DNA from: a virus
Reading direction: 5' to 3' (one strand)
Virus record (IMG/VR): IMGVR_UViG_3300044733_003504
Span: 1 to 37,433 of that record
DNA length: 37,433 bases
Part shown: in pieces, positions 23,976 through 32,227 of the stretch
Numbering within the stretch: the first letter of the stretch is position 1
Layout of the letters: every line of letters begins with the position of its first letter
Position numbers and translations under genes: made by a program
The notes under the pieces: generated by a model
Seen by the model: the letters and a program-made list of their open reading frames with translations, nothing else
Database searches by the model: none
Told to the model about the DNA's origin: nothing

Positions 23976-24347
23976 ATGCCAAGACCACCAAAAAAAGAAA
24001 TTAATTTAAGTAAGGATTCTATGTTGGCATTGATGCAAGAAATTTACAATGAACTTGTAGAACAAAGACAAACCGCAATTAGAATTCAAAACAAAATGCT
24101 AACAATGATGAAAGAACCCGAGGATATGACATTGATCGGGCCGGTGATTGAAAAACAACAAAAAATTATTAACGATTGTGTTGAAAAAAAACTTACTTTA
24201 TCAAAATTGCAAGCACAAATGTGGCAAAAAAACACAGATAAAGAAGAAGACTTTACTCTAACCGATTTAGATATTGACGATGAAACTTTTCAAAATTTGT
24301 TAAAAAAAGATATTAGCAAAGACACTACTTATAAAATGAAGAAGTAA
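23976..24347 (+). CDS. Unknown helical protein beside the sigma factor
   Basis: 123 residues, not recognised. It is largely helical: 'MLALMQEIYNELVEQRQTAI', 'NKMLTMMKEPEDMTLIGPVI' and 'QKIINDCVEKKLTLSKLQAQ' form what looks like a helical hairpin, then an acidic tail (DFTLTDLDIDDETF). It begins 11 bases after the sigma-factor gene and ends six bases before the next virion gene. The acidic tail and the position invite comparison with T4 gp33, the late co-activator that bridges polymerase and clamp, but I see no sequence match and do not assign it. Confidence 0.6.
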   Translation: MPRPPKKEINLSKDSMLALMQEIYNELVEQRQTAIRIQNKMLTMMKEPEDMTLIGPVIEKQQKIINDCVEKKLTLSKLQAQMWQKNTDKEEDFTLTDLDIDDETFQNLLKKDISKDTTYKMKK

Positions 24348-24353
24348 TAAAAA

Positions 24354-26282
24354 ATGGCTGTTGATATAAATAACGAGTTAAGAAAGGCTACCGAAAAAAC
24401 TAACGTTTATAAAACGTATAAGGACTTCAAGGAGGGTAGTGAAAAATTAAAGAAAAAAGCTGGAGACTCCCAAGAAATCGCCAATAAGGCTATTTCACAA
24501 CCTCTTGACAAATTTGTGAGTTGGAGAAAAAAACATACCACAAGCACTCAAACTCTAACAGACGAATTAATTAAACAATTAAAACAAATTCGTGGTGCAG
24601 GACTTGATACCGACACTTTAATTAAAAGAATATTTTTAAATTCTCTAAAAAAAATTAAACCACAAATCAAGGAACTATTAACTTCCGAAGTAAAAAAAGC
24701 ATTGGCCTGTAGTGACGAACAATCATATCAGTTTAATTTCACTTATTACATTCCGGTAAAATCGGTTGATTTATTTGGTATTTTTGAAAACTCTCCTGAC
24801 GATAAAATCGGAAAGTTTTTTTATGAAAAAACAAATGCACCTTTCAATCAGTTTCCTTACTCAATGAATAGACAACTTTATGAAAGAATTCAAAACTTAA
24901 ATCAACCGTATTCTGTAGTCGCTGGTTCTAACTATAATGGAACATCACAACAACAACTTTTTGATATAACATACGTTGACAATTATTTAGATCCAATAAC
25001 ATTACAAACCGTTCAAGGTAGTTTTTTTAAAGTTGATTTAAAACCTAGACAAACATATCCCACCGTTGATGAATTTTTAAATGATTATTATAGCACAATT
25101 GATATTTTAGAATACAAAACATTTTTCACAAATTTAGTTGATTACACTACAGGTGCAATTTCTTTTGGTCGAGGTGATGGAAAATTAAAGTTGTCAGTAA
25201 TACAAAAGAGTTTAATAATCATGCAACGAATTTTAGGTCTTTGTTCTGATAGAAATGAAGAAATCGAAGTTGGTGGGACTTCTAAACTCTCTGAGGTTGA
25301 TAATGTTGATGAGTCTTTTTATGAGTTCAATGATATCGATTTAAGAGTTATCGACCAACTAACATCTAACATAAAAAAGGGAGTAATTGAATTTGAAGAT
25401 TGTGATAATATACAAATCCCTTTGAATGTTGATGCGGTTGTAACGGCTTTAGACAATCTTAATTTTTTTGAAAATACATCTGATCTTAATGAAATTAATG
25501 ACGCTCTTGGAATAATTTATCCTGTTATAGACGAAGACCCGGCATTTAAACTATCTGTCGATACAAGCTTTTTCCAACAATTTATAAAGGCGGTTATGAA
25601 CACGGTTTTATCCCCAAAAACGGTTTTACCTGTTATGATTGCCGCTGGCATGGTCAATCAACCAATATTCAAAGACATTAGCAATATAGAAGAATTTTTA
25701 AAAAAATTCAAAAACTTTTTCAACCAAGTTCTAACAAAAATATCTGCAATATTCACAAAGGCAGTTTTTGATGAATTAAAAAAAGAAATTAAACTTTTGG
25801 TGTCTTTGATTTTGAAAGATATTGTCACAGAAAAACAAAGAAAAAAATACCTTATGATTTTGTCAATTGTTGCAATCGTTCCGGCACTTGTTCAGATAGT
25901 TAAAGATTTTAGAGAGTGTAGAAGCGTTTTAGATGAACTTTTACAACTTTTAAATATTGGAGTGACGAAGAAAATTAGCTCAATTGCCAATGCTGGCGGT
26001 GATGTTCCCTTACCACTTCTATTAACCTCAAGATTTTTGGATGGTTATTCACCCACCAGATCATTTTTAAATACGGTCCAAAACCTACAAGAATTAGGAA
26101 TACCAACAGGTCCGATGCCTGACGGTAGTCCAAATGAATTCTTGGCCGCAATTAAGGCCATGATTGACGGAAATTCCAAAGAAATTGCCGAAAACAGCAA
26201 AGTTGCAATCGGTATTGGTCCATTAACAATTACACCTGCGGGTATTACAATTCCAAAAGACGCATATGGAAAATTCATTTGA
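24354..26282 (+). CDS. Large unknown protein, probable baseplate/tail component
   Basis: 642 residues, not recognised. The N-terminal 110 residues are helical and charged (KEGSEKLKKKAGDSQEIANK; a long helix at about 75-120). The middle (about 130-400) is mixed. Two hydrophobic stretches occur at about residues 420-435 (VLPVMIAAGMVNQP) and 497-515 (YLMILSIVAIVPALVQIV), either membrane-active or buried helices. The C-terminus (about 545-642) is Gly/Pro-rich with 'ITPAGITIPKDAYG'. The gene lies immediately before a small coiled-coil gene and the gp5-like spike, so a tail or baseplate role is inferred. Hydrophobic segments in a cytoplasmic virion protein would suit one that contacts the host membrane. 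Confidence 0.7.
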   Translation: MAVDINNELRKATEKTNVYKTYKDFKEGSEKLKKKAGDSQEIANKAISQPLDKFVSWRKKHTTSTQTLTDELIKQLKQIRGAGLDTDTLIKRIFLNSLKKIKPQIKELLTSEVKKALACSDEQSYQFNFTYYIPVKSVDLFGIFENSPDDKIGKFFYEKTNAPFNQFPYSMNRQLYERIQNLNQPYSVVAGSNYNGTSQQQLFDITYVDNYLDPITLQTVQGSFFKVDLKPRQTYPTVDEFLNDYYSTIDILEYKTFFTNLVDYTTGAISFGRGDGKLKLSVIQKSLIIMQRILGLCSDRNEEIEVGGTSKLSEVDNVDESFYEFNDIDLRVIDQLTSNIKKGVIEFEDCDNIQIPLNVDAVVTALDNLNFFENTSDLNEINDALGIIYPVIDEDPAFKLSVDTSFFQQFIKAVMNTVLSPKTVLPVMIAAGMVNQPIFKDISNIEEFLKKFKNFFNQVLTKISAIFTKAVFDELKKEIKLLVSLILKDIVTEKQRKKYLMILSIVAIVPALVQIVKDFRECRSVLDELLQLLNIGVTKKISSIANAGGDVPLPLLLTSRFLDGYSPTRSFLNTVQNLQELGIPTGPMPDGSPNEFLAAIKAMIDGNSKEIAENSKVAIGIGPLTITPAGITIPKDAYGKFI

Positions 26283-26505
26283 TTTACAAGAAAAAAAAAT
26301 TAAGTCTGGTGAAATTTTGATGATCATCAAAGAATATAAAGAAAGATCAAATAAAGATTTACAGTTAGCAATGGACTTTATACAAGAGGACTTTAAGTTC
26401 ACAAAAGAAAATATCATCAAACTAACTCACCATTTAGATAAATTAGAAAACACTTATAATTTATTACATAAAGAACATAGTGAAAGAAATAAAATAAATG
26501 GCTAA
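26266..26505 (+). CDS. Small coiled-coil protein between virion genes
   Basis: 79 residues, strongly helical and charged (KKIKSGEILMIIKEYKERSN and LTHHLDKLENTYNLLHKEHS), no Cys or membrane segment. It overlaps the preceding large gene by 17 bases and the following spike gene by eight, which supports a real, translationally coupled gene. Possibly a chaperone or assembly partner for one of its neighbours; this rests on size and position only. Confidence 0.65.
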   Translation: MENSFDLQEKKIKSGEILMIIKEYKERSNKDLQLAMDFIQEDFKFTKENIIKLTHHLDKLENTYNLLHKEHSERNKING

Positions 26506-28051
26506 TCCAAAGAAAATAATATTTCAGGGAATCGTTTTAAACAATCAAGATCCGTTAATGCTTGGTAGAATTAGAGCATTACCGATTGATGTCGTTGAGT
26601 CCCAAGTTTTACCTGAAGATTGGAACCCAACTGTTGATCCTTGGACAAAAAAAGACCCTTTAATTTATTTACCGTTATTACCTTATTATGTTAGTCAAGT
26701 TCCACAAGTGGACGAATACGTTCATATATTTCTATATAACTTAGACCAACAATTAGACAATAGTAAATTTTATGTTCAAGGACCAATAACAAGACCCCAA
26801 AACAATTTATTTGAGTATTGGAGGAATAGCGAATCGTTACTTGCAAGTGGAGAGTTTTTGAAACAAGCAAATAACATTAAAGACCCATTAACTTTTGAAA
26901 ACAAGGACAATACTAAAGGTATTTACCCTGAACCTGGTGACAATTCTTTATTAGGTAGGGGAACTGCCGATGTTGTTGTTAAAAAAAGTGATGTATTAAT
27001 AAGGGCAGGAAAAAATATACCGGTCCAAACGGCAGGATTTAATTTACCAAGCCCAAGACAAAATAGATCTTTTTTACAAATATCTTTGTTTGATTTAGAA
27101 AAAGAATTTGCAGATCCCGTTAAAAAAAGATTTTTAGAAAACAAAACACAATTAGTCAAAAAATTAGTGGAGTGGGAAGTAACCAACGAATTTACGATCA
27201 CAGGTTTTACAAGCGGTGGTGGTGTTACTGGAACAACTGTGTATAATGGAAACATTAAATTATATTCTTTATTACCTAAAGACGGAACTAAATCTAGTGA
27301 AATCAAAATGACAACACCTTTAGATACTTTCAAAAGTGGTGTTGAGTATTCATTAGATTTTACAGGAAAAACTTTGGATGAGGGGGTTAAAATTATAAAT
27401 CAATTTATTGGGGGGATAAACCAAGGAAAAATAAATGTAGATGGATATCAACAATTTCCTTTTGAAAACTCAACAACATTAAAAAATCAATTTCCTTTTT
27501 ATTTTAGACCCTCTAAAAATAATATAGATAAATTGTCGTCTTCCGCATCAACAGAATTCAATACGGTGAATAGTTTTTTTAGAAGAATAAAATTATTACC
27601 TTCCGATAAACAATTTGGTAGCGTCCTTGTTTGGCAAAAAAACGTAGTTGGAGAACAATTGACACCAACCACAGAAACTTTAGAACAACCAAGATATAAA
27701 CCAAATCCTGTTTCTTATGGAACCGTTGGCGCAGACTTTGTTTATTTATTATCACACAAAACAGATATTCCATCCAAATCAAAAATTAACCTTCAACCAA
27801 AAGAAACTCTATACGGAATAGACCAAGAATATTTCACAAATCAAATATTACCAAATACAGATCCGATGGTAAGAGGTGATGAACTTATGAAGTTATTGAA
27901 ATTGATTGTAGATTTCTTAGGGTCTCACGTTCATAACATAAATAAAGCTCCAATACCAATTGGAACCGACGGAACAAAGTTAGAAGAAATAAGGAAAATT
28001 CTTCAAGACGCAGACAATTCAATTTTAAATCAAAATATTAGAATCAATTGA
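26498..28051 (+). CDS. Baseplate spike/hub protein, gp5-like OB domain
   Basis: 517 residues. The N-terminal 100 residues match the OB-fold domain of T4 gp5-type spike proteins: 'GIVLNNQDPLMLGRIRALPI' (ND-P-x-x-x-GR-x-R), then 'DPLIYLPLLPYYVSQVPQVD' and 'EYVHIFLYNLD', the common 'D.PLLP......V.EYV.I' order. The middle is a diverged region with strands rich in Thr and Gly ('TITGFTSGGGVTGTTVYNG'), and the C-terminus (residues about 455-517) has 'LIVDFLGSHVHNINKAPIP', also typical of this family. No lysozyme domain is visible. Such proteins form the trimeric membrane-puncturing centre of the baseplate. It ends 20 bases before a structural gene preceded by a late-promoter box. Confidence 0.8.
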   Translation: MANPKKIIFQGIVLNNQDPLMLGRIRALPIDVVESQVLPEDWNPTVDPWTKKDPLIYLPLLPYYVSQVPQVDEYVHIFLYNLDQQLDNSKFYVQGPITRPQNNLFEYWRNSESLLASGEFLKQANNIKDPLTFENKDNTKGIYPEPGDNSLLGRGTADVVVKKSDVLIRAGKNIPVQTAGFNLPSPRQNRSFLQISLFDLEKEFADPVKKRFLENKTQLVKKLVEWEVTNEFTITGFTSGGGVTGTTVYNGNIKLYSLLPKDGTKSSEIKMTTPLDTFKSGVEYSLDFTGKTLDEGVKIINQFIGGINQGKINVDGYQQFPFENSTTLKNQFPFYFRPSKNNIDKLSSSASTEFNTVNSFFRRIKLLPSDKQFGSVLVWQKNVVGEQLTPTTETLEQPRYKPNPVSYGTVGADFVYLLSHKTDIPSKSKINLQPKETLYGIDQEYFTNQILPNTDPMVRGDELMKLLKLIVDFLGSHVHNINKAPIPIGTDGTKLEEIRKILQDADNSILNQNIRIN

Positions 28052-28059
28052 TATTTATT
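28052..28059 (+). promoter_or_regulatory. TATTTATT late-promoter-like box
   Basis: TATTTATTATAAAAAG, 20 bases before the ATG at 28072 and starting right at the stop of the spike gene. Confidence 0.5.
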
Positions 28060-28071
28060 ATAAAAAGATAA

Positions 28072-29538
28072 ATGTCAATTAATAATTCCTATTTTAGTAG
28101 AAATAACACCATAGTTTTAAATAGTTATGTAAATACCGGAAGAAATCCTGTAATGCAACTATATTACGGTGACGGTGGAGTTCAAAATCCAATTGGTTAT
28201 TCAAGATTCATTTTTGACCTAGACTTAACTTTATTACGAGAAAAAATATTAACAGGAGTAATTTCTACAAGTTGTAATAATCAAATTACCCATACTTTAA
28301 AAATGACAAATACCTCAGCATTTAACGCAGAGTTATTAAATACGTCTATGCCTGACGGTAGTATGAGGGCTACTTCATTTGATTTAATTTTATTTAGAAT
28401 ACCCCCAATTGATTTTGATAATAACCAACCACAAACATGGGACGAAGGTGTTGGTTATGATTTTTATGACTACGGAGACCCAATAGGTCCAAACAGAGCA
28501 TATTCTAACAGACCATCAAATTGGTATCAAAGATCGACAATTAAAAATTGGGAACAAGAAGGTATATATGATAATAGAAATTTGGGACCAGTTCCTTTTT
28601 CTGCTCTTACGATTGTTGATATCCAACATTTTGAATTTGGTAATGAAGATATTGAATTTGACATGACATATGAAATCAATATGATTTTAAACAATACACT
28701 AACTGGATCCACAGGTTGGGGTATTGCTTATCTCCCTGAGGTAGAAAATTTAAGTGGAACTACAGGTAGTTATTCGGTTGGTTTTTTCACCCGTCATACT
28801 CAAACATTTTACGAACCTTATTTATTAACCAATTATAATGATTTAATCGAAGACGATAGAAACAACTTTTCAATGGGAAAAGTTAATAAGTTATACTTAT
28901 ACATTTATGAAGATGGGGATTTCAAAAACTTAGACCAAACACCTCGAGTTTCAATTTCCGATTCTTCAGGAACACCGATTATTGGACTTCAAAACTTATC
29001 AACTTGTCTTAGAACAAAAGGGGTTTATGAAGTCACATTACCACCACTTACAGGATACAAAACACCATGTATGTTTACGGATACTTGGTCAAATATTAAA
29101 TTAAACGGATTTTCTTTACCTAATCAGACTAATGAGTTTACGGTCTATCCAATACAAAAATCCATTCAAATTGGAGCATCAACAAATGACCCATCTCAAT
29201 ATGGTTTTACCTATTATGGATTGAAACAAAATGAGAAAATCTTAAATACAGATGTTAGAAAAGTTGGGGTTATTATTAAACAAGCATACACAACAAACAA
29301 ACAACTACCAAATGTTGATGGTCAATACAGAGTTTATGTTAGAGAGGGTCAAACTGAAGTTATTGTTCAAGATTGGACTCCTTTGAATAGAACACCAAAT
29401 GAATATTATTTCATTTTTGATACAAGAGATAAAATACCAAATATGTATTTTGTCGATATTAAAGTTACGACTTCAGGTCAAATTAATGTTTATAAAGAAC
29501 AAATTAATTTTCAAATCGTAAACGAGAAAACAGAATAA
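28072..29538 (+). CDS. Probable virion structural protein
   Basis: 488 residues, beta-rich, not assigned to a family. The N-terminus 'NTIVLNSYVNTGRNPVMQLY' and 'YGDGG', 'GYSRFIFDLDLTLLREKI' look like an attachment or tail domain; the middle is rich in Asn, Tyr and Pro (YDFYDYGDPIGPNRAYSNRP), and the C-terminal third has immunoglobulin-like strands (VSISDSSGTPIIGLQN; YRVYVREGQTEVIVQDW). There is no signal peptide or transmembrane helix. Its own late-promoter box and the flanking spike and Cys-rich genes suggest a tail or fibre protein. Codon use is like its neighbours. Confidence 0.75.
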   Translation: MSINNSYFSRNNTIVLNSYVNTGRNPVMQLYYGDGGVQNPIGYSRFIFDLDLTLLREKILTGVISTSCNNQITHTLKMTNTSAFNAELLNTSMPDGSMRATSFDLILFRIPPIDFDNNQPQTWDEGVGYDFYDYGDPIGPNRAYSNRPSNWYQRSTIKNWEQEGIYDNRNLGPVPFSALTIVDIQHFEFGNEDIEFDMTYEINMILNNTLTGSTGWGIAYLPEVENLSGTTGSYSVGFFTRHTQTFYEPYLLTNYNDLIEDDRNNFSMGKVNKLYLYIYEDGDFKNLDQTPRVSISDSSGTPIIGLQNLSTCLRTKGVYEVTLPPLTGYKTPCMFTDTWSNIKLNGFSLPNQTNEFTVYPIQKSIQIGASTNDPSQYGFTYYGLKQNEKILNTDVRKVGVIIKQAYTTNKQLPNVDGQYRVYVREGQTEVIVQDWTPLNRTPNEYYFIFDTRDKIPNMYFVDIKVTTSGQINVYKEQINFQIVNEKTE

Positions 29539-29543
29539 TTAGA

Positions 29544-29551
29544 TATTTATT
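29544..29551 (+). promoter_or_regulatory. TATTTATT late-promoter-like box
   Basis: TATTTATTAAGAAAAAC, 23 bases before the ATG at 29567; identical over 15 bases to the box at 6148. Confidence 0.55.
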
Positions 29552-29566
29552 AAGAAAAACAATATT

Positions 29567-29959
29567 ATGGCAATTCAAAGTTTTGAATTATGTGATCAAT
29601 CGGGAGTTTTTGTCAATGTAAATGACAATGGAACTCCTTTAGTTACAGGAGACACCTATTCCGTTATAAATGGACTTACTGGAGAAATATTATGTGCAAC
29701 TTTTGTTAGTGGATCAACCATACCAGGACCCGTATATGAATTAGCAACATTATTTGATTCTTGTTTTGCTTGTAGTTCAAGTATTCCTTTTTCTGCAGGA
29801 ACAGAATATAATGGTTGTGTTATTTGTTGTCCATGTGGTCCAGGAACAACTGTAAATGAAGTAACATTACCACATCCAGAGTGGACTGGGTTGTATGGAA
29901 ATCCAATTACACAATTAGGATCAGTTCAACTTGGAGGAAGAAACGGTTTAAACTCTTAA
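29567..29959 (+). CDS. Small Cys-rich probable virion protein
   Basis: 130 residues with about nine cysteines, among them 'SCFACSSS' and 'GCVICCPCGPG'. The first part is beta-rich ('VFVNVNDNGTPLVTGDTYSV', 'NGLTGEILCATFVSGS'). The Cys-rich turn resembles those of the 727-residue fibre protein and the capsid insert, suggesting metal-binding or disulphide-stabilised folds in virion proteins of this phage. Short Gly-rich C-terminus (LGGRNGLNS). A late box precedes it. Function is unknown. Confidence 0.7.
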   Translation: MAIQSFELCDQSGVFVNVNDNGTPLVTGDTYSVINGLTGEILCATFVSGSTIPGPVYELATLFDSCFACSSSIPFSAGTEYNGCVICCPCGPGTTVNEVTLPHPEWTGLYGNPITQLGSVQLGGRNGLNS

Positions 29960-29966
29960 AAAGATT

Positions 29967-30425
29967 ATGAAAAATTTAAATTATATTATTAGAAAAGTTT
30001 TATTAGAAACGCACGACGAACAACACTCTTCGAGATATATGTTTTTCTCTAATTTAGAACAAATTAGAAGACAATGTGATTTATTACTTGATTTAGACCA
30101 AAACATGATAGAAGAAATTTTAGAAGATGGTCATGATTGGGCTCAAGATCACATTGCTGAAGCAAAAAACAATATGGATCAAGTTTTTGATTTTTTAATG
30201 AATAGAACTAATTCTGAACATCATGAAAATGATATGGATGATAATATAATGATGGAAGGTAGAAAAAAAACAGGAACAAAATTATGTGCAAGAGGTATTG
30301 CATCCGCCAAAGCAAAATACGAGGTCTACCCCTCAGCCTATAGTAATGGTCACGCTGTCCAAGTCTGTAAAGGAAAAATTAAAGGACTTGACGGGAAAAA
30401 AAGATGTTCAGGGGCTTTCTGTTAA
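29967..30425 (+). CDS. Unknown protein with CTS-like N-terminus and basic Cys module
   Basis: 152 residues. The N-terminus MKNLNYIIRKVLLETHDEQ reads as an amphipathic helix ending in L-L-E, like a capsid-targeting sequence with a gp21-type cleavage site. The middle (residues 20-90) is acidic and His-rich. The last 50 residues are a basic Cys-containing module (KLCARGIASAKAKYEVYPSA, then HAVQVCKGKIKGLDGKKRC). I recall this 'KLCARGKAxAKxKxxVYPSAYAN' pattern from many marine phage proteins of unknown function. Its neighbour at 30928-31920 ends in a different Cys/Lys-rich module. It follows the previous gene by eight bases. A packaged DNA-binding protein is an inference. Confidence 0.7.
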   Translation: MKNLNYIIRKVLLETHDEQHSSRYMFFSNLEQIRRQCDLLLDLDQNMIEEILEDGHDWAQDHIAEAKNNMDQVFDFLMNRTNSEHHENDMDDNIMMEGRKKTGTKLCARGIASAKAKYEVYPSAYSNGHAVQVCKGKIKGLDGKKRCSGAFC

Positions 30426-30439
30426 TTAGTTAAATCCAA

Positions 30440-30471
30440 TTTGTCTTATTAAATTTTCTTTCCTATATTTG
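30440..30471 (+). promoter_or_regulatory. Bacteroidetes-type housekeeping promoter (-33 TTTG, -7 TATATTTG)
   Basis: TTTG at 30440-30443, a 20-base spacer, and TATATTTG at 30464-30471. This matches the Bacteroidetes sigma-ABfr consensus (TTTG...TAnnTTTG, spacing 19-21) exactly. Transcription would begin near 30478, about 20 bases before the ATG at 30497. It is the only such site I found and it identifies the likely host group. Confidence 0.75.
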
Positions 30472-30496
30472 TAGAACAAACATAAACTACAAATAA

Positions 30497-30931
30497 ATGA
30501 AAAAAGCGTTTTTAAGATTTTACAAAAGATTCAAAGTATATTTAGGAAAACTCAACCGTAGTTCCGCAATGAAAACTCATGAGGAAGTAGAACTACACGA
30601 AAAAACCGCCTTTAAAATTTGTGTTAAAGTTATATCTCACAAAGATTCGGATTTTATGATTGCACCTATGTCTAACAAAAGATATATTCTTAATGAGACA
30701 CTAAATCTTTTCATTATAATTGACTATGGTAGAGTAGAAATAACAAACCACGTATTTCACTATGATGTGAAACTTACAGGTAGAGATTTTGACAGGGTCA
30801 TTTATTTATACGATAATGAAACCGAAAGAAGAAGAAGTAATGCTGAAATGGAAGTCAAAGGAAATATAAAAAATTCTTTACAAAAAGTTTTAGAAAAGAT
30901 TGAACAAAAAATTAATTCTAATCCGAGTTAG
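30497..30931 (+). CDS. Unknown protein under a host-type promoter
   Basis: 144 residues, not recognised. The N-terminus is very basic (KKAFLRFYKRFKVYLGKLNR), then a mixed alpha/beta body with 'KTAFKICVKVISHKDSDFMI' and 'LNLFIIIDYGRVEITNHVF', and a charged C-terminal helix (SLQKVLEKIEQKI). The basic start could bind nucleic acid or a membrane surface. Unlike the surrounding genes it has a Bacteroidetes housekeeping promoter, so it is probably expressed early by the host polymerase before the phage sigma factor. Its stop codon overlaps that of the convergent gene ending at 30928. Confidence 0.7.
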   Translation: MKKAFLRFYKRFKVYLGKLNRSSAMKTHEEVELHEKTAFKICVKVISHKDSDFMIAPMSNKRYILNETLNLFIIIDYGRVEITNHVFHYDVKLTGRDFDRVIYLYDNETERRRSNAEMEVKGNIKNSLQKVLEKIEQKINSNPS

Positions 30932-31920
30932 ATTTTTAGATTTCGAATGATTGATAAAACTGTGGTGTCTTCTTTAATATTCTTTTTTGGTTTATAAGAA
31001 GTCATCACAGGTTTTTGTCCTTTACCTCGTTGTGGATCTTTTTTCTCGGCTCTTCTTTTTTGAGCACAAGCAGCCTTTTTTTGTGAGTCAGACATTTTAC
31101 CAGCAACACCTGCTGCTCTACACTTAGGATATGAACCCTTACTTGTATCACTTCGACCACATGGGGGGTGTTTTCCGTCGACTTTACGACAAATGTTTAC
31201 CCAAGGACCTTTTGGTTGAGAAGATCCCTTAGGCTTCTTCTTTTTACCGAACCAAACGGCCAAGTCTTCATTAATTGTGTCGGGATAATCGATGTCTCTT
31301 TTATATGAGCCCTTTTCGTCTTTTTCCCACACACCAACATTTCTTTTAACATTTTTTTTAAGTGTATTTAAAAGAGATTTTTTGTTGTAATATTTATTAC
31401 CATCATAAATGAATGGGGATAGTTCTGAGTTTTTCCATTTGTATGACCCAATTTCTAAAGGAGCATTATATATACCCGAGGTAATTGAGGAATCCGCTTC
31501 TAACAAAAGATCATCCGTTAGCTCAACCCACTCGTTAAATTTCACTTTTTCTATGAATGGTGTCATTTTTTCTTTTATGTTTGGGTTGAATTTATCATTC
31601 ATTTGTGGATTAATAACATTTCCATCTTCGTCACTAAATGTTGAAAATGGGTGGTGTTTGATATAGTCTTGAATTTTGGCTGCAGTCCTTTCTAATTCAA
31701 TAATTTGGTTGTGTCTTAAGTCCCACTGTTTATCATAACTATCATATTGAACTAATGGGCTTTTATAGTCTGAAACCGCTTTAGTAAATGGTTGTAATGA
31801 TTCTCCTGAAAATGGTCTCAAACCAGGTTGCACAGGTGGAATATAACTTCCTCTACTTCCTGTCATATCGCCAGTTGCTTCACTTACGACTTTTTTAATT
31901 ATTTTACTTAGTCTATCCAT
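30928..31920 (-). CDS. Unknown protein with CTS-like N-terminus and CGR/Cys-Lys C-terminal module
   Basis: 330 residues. The N-terminus MDRLSKIIKKVVSEATGDM parallels the gene at 29967 (helix, then V-S-E followed by A), again like a capsid-targeting peptide. Residues 20-210 are unassigned. The C-terminal 110 residues are basic with 'WVNICRKVDGKHPPCGRSDT', 'KGSYPKCRAAGVAGKMS' and 'KKAACAQKRRAEKKDPQRGK', a module I recall from phage and giant-virus proteins of unknown function. The Lys/Arg content suggests DNA binding, so a packaged internal protein is a reasonable guess. A TATTTATA box lies 19 bases upstream on the minus strand. Confidence 0.7.
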   Translation of the reverse strand: MDRLSKIIKKVVSEATGDMTGSRGSYIPPVQPGLRPFSGESLQPFTKAVSDYKSPLVQYDSYDKQWDLRHNQIIELERTAAKIQDYIKHHPFSTFSDEDGNVINPQMNDKFNPNIKEKMTPFIEKVKFNEWVELTDDLLLEADSSITSGIYNAPLEIGSYKWKNSELSPFIYDGNKYYNKKSLLNTLKKNVKRNVGVWEKDEKGSYKRDIDYPDTINEDLAVWFGKKKKPKGSSQPKGPWVNICRKVDGKHPPCGRSDTSKGSYPKCRAAGVAGKMSDSQKKAACAQKRRAEKKDPQRGKGQKPVMTSYKPKKNIKEDTTVLSIIRNLKI

Positions 31921-31931
31921 TGAATTATAAT

Positions 31932-31939
31932 TATAAATA
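31932..31939. promoter_or_regulatory. Shared TATAAATA/TATTTATA box between divergent genes
   Basis: Plus strand reads TATAAATA, the exact T4 late consensus, 23 bases before the ATG at 31955; minus strand reads TATTTATA, 19 bases before the ATG at 31920. The whole intergenic gap is 34 bases, so one element could serve both genes. Confidence 0.5.
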
Positions 31940-31954
31940 TCTTATATTTTAAAT

Positions 31955-32179
31955 ATGGAAAATGAAAATGAAATTTTTGGTAATTTATTTGGTTCTATAA
32001 ATCTTATTAGCGAAGACCATTTAGAAATACTTTTGTCGACTATGGATAATAACACTGCAAATTATTACCTAATAGAGGCGATAAAATCGGCATATAAAAA
32101 GGGTGCCTTTTCTATTGGTGAATCAGAAGTTATTTCTAAGGCGATTAGAATTCTTCTAAAAAATACTGATGACAAATAA
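31955..32179 (+). CDS. Small helical unknown protein
   Basis: 74 residues, all-helical in appearance (ISEDHLEILLSTMDNNTANY and KSAYKKGAFSIGESEVISKA), no Cys, slightly acidic. It stands alone on the plus strand between minus-strand head genes, with a TATAAATA box 23 bases upstream and a terminator directly after its stop. No recognised family; the small size and independent promoter are compatible with a regulator or a head-assembly accessory protein, but nothing proves either. Confidence 0.65.
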   Translation: MENENEIFGNLFGSINLISEDHLEILLSTMDNNTANYYLIEAIKSAYKKGAFSIGESEVISKAIRILLKNTDDK

Positions 32180-32181
32180 AA

Positions 32182-32205
32182 AAAGGTCAGATTTCTCTGA
32201 CCTTT
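32182..32205. terminator. Bidirectional terminator between convergent genes
   Basis: AAAGGTCAGA, loop TTTC, TCTGACCTTT: a perfect 10-bp stem. The plus-strand reading ends in CTTTCTTCTT; the minus-strand reading is followed by eight T residues, so it ends the capsid transcript and probably also the small gene at 31955. Confidence 0.9.
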
Positions 32206-32227
32206 CTTCTTATAAACCTTTAATTGA

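Noticed and set aside
30925-30935. Regulatory meaning of the overlapping convergent stop codons
   Set aside because: Stop codons sharing two bases are simple compaction; there is no hairpin or other signal.
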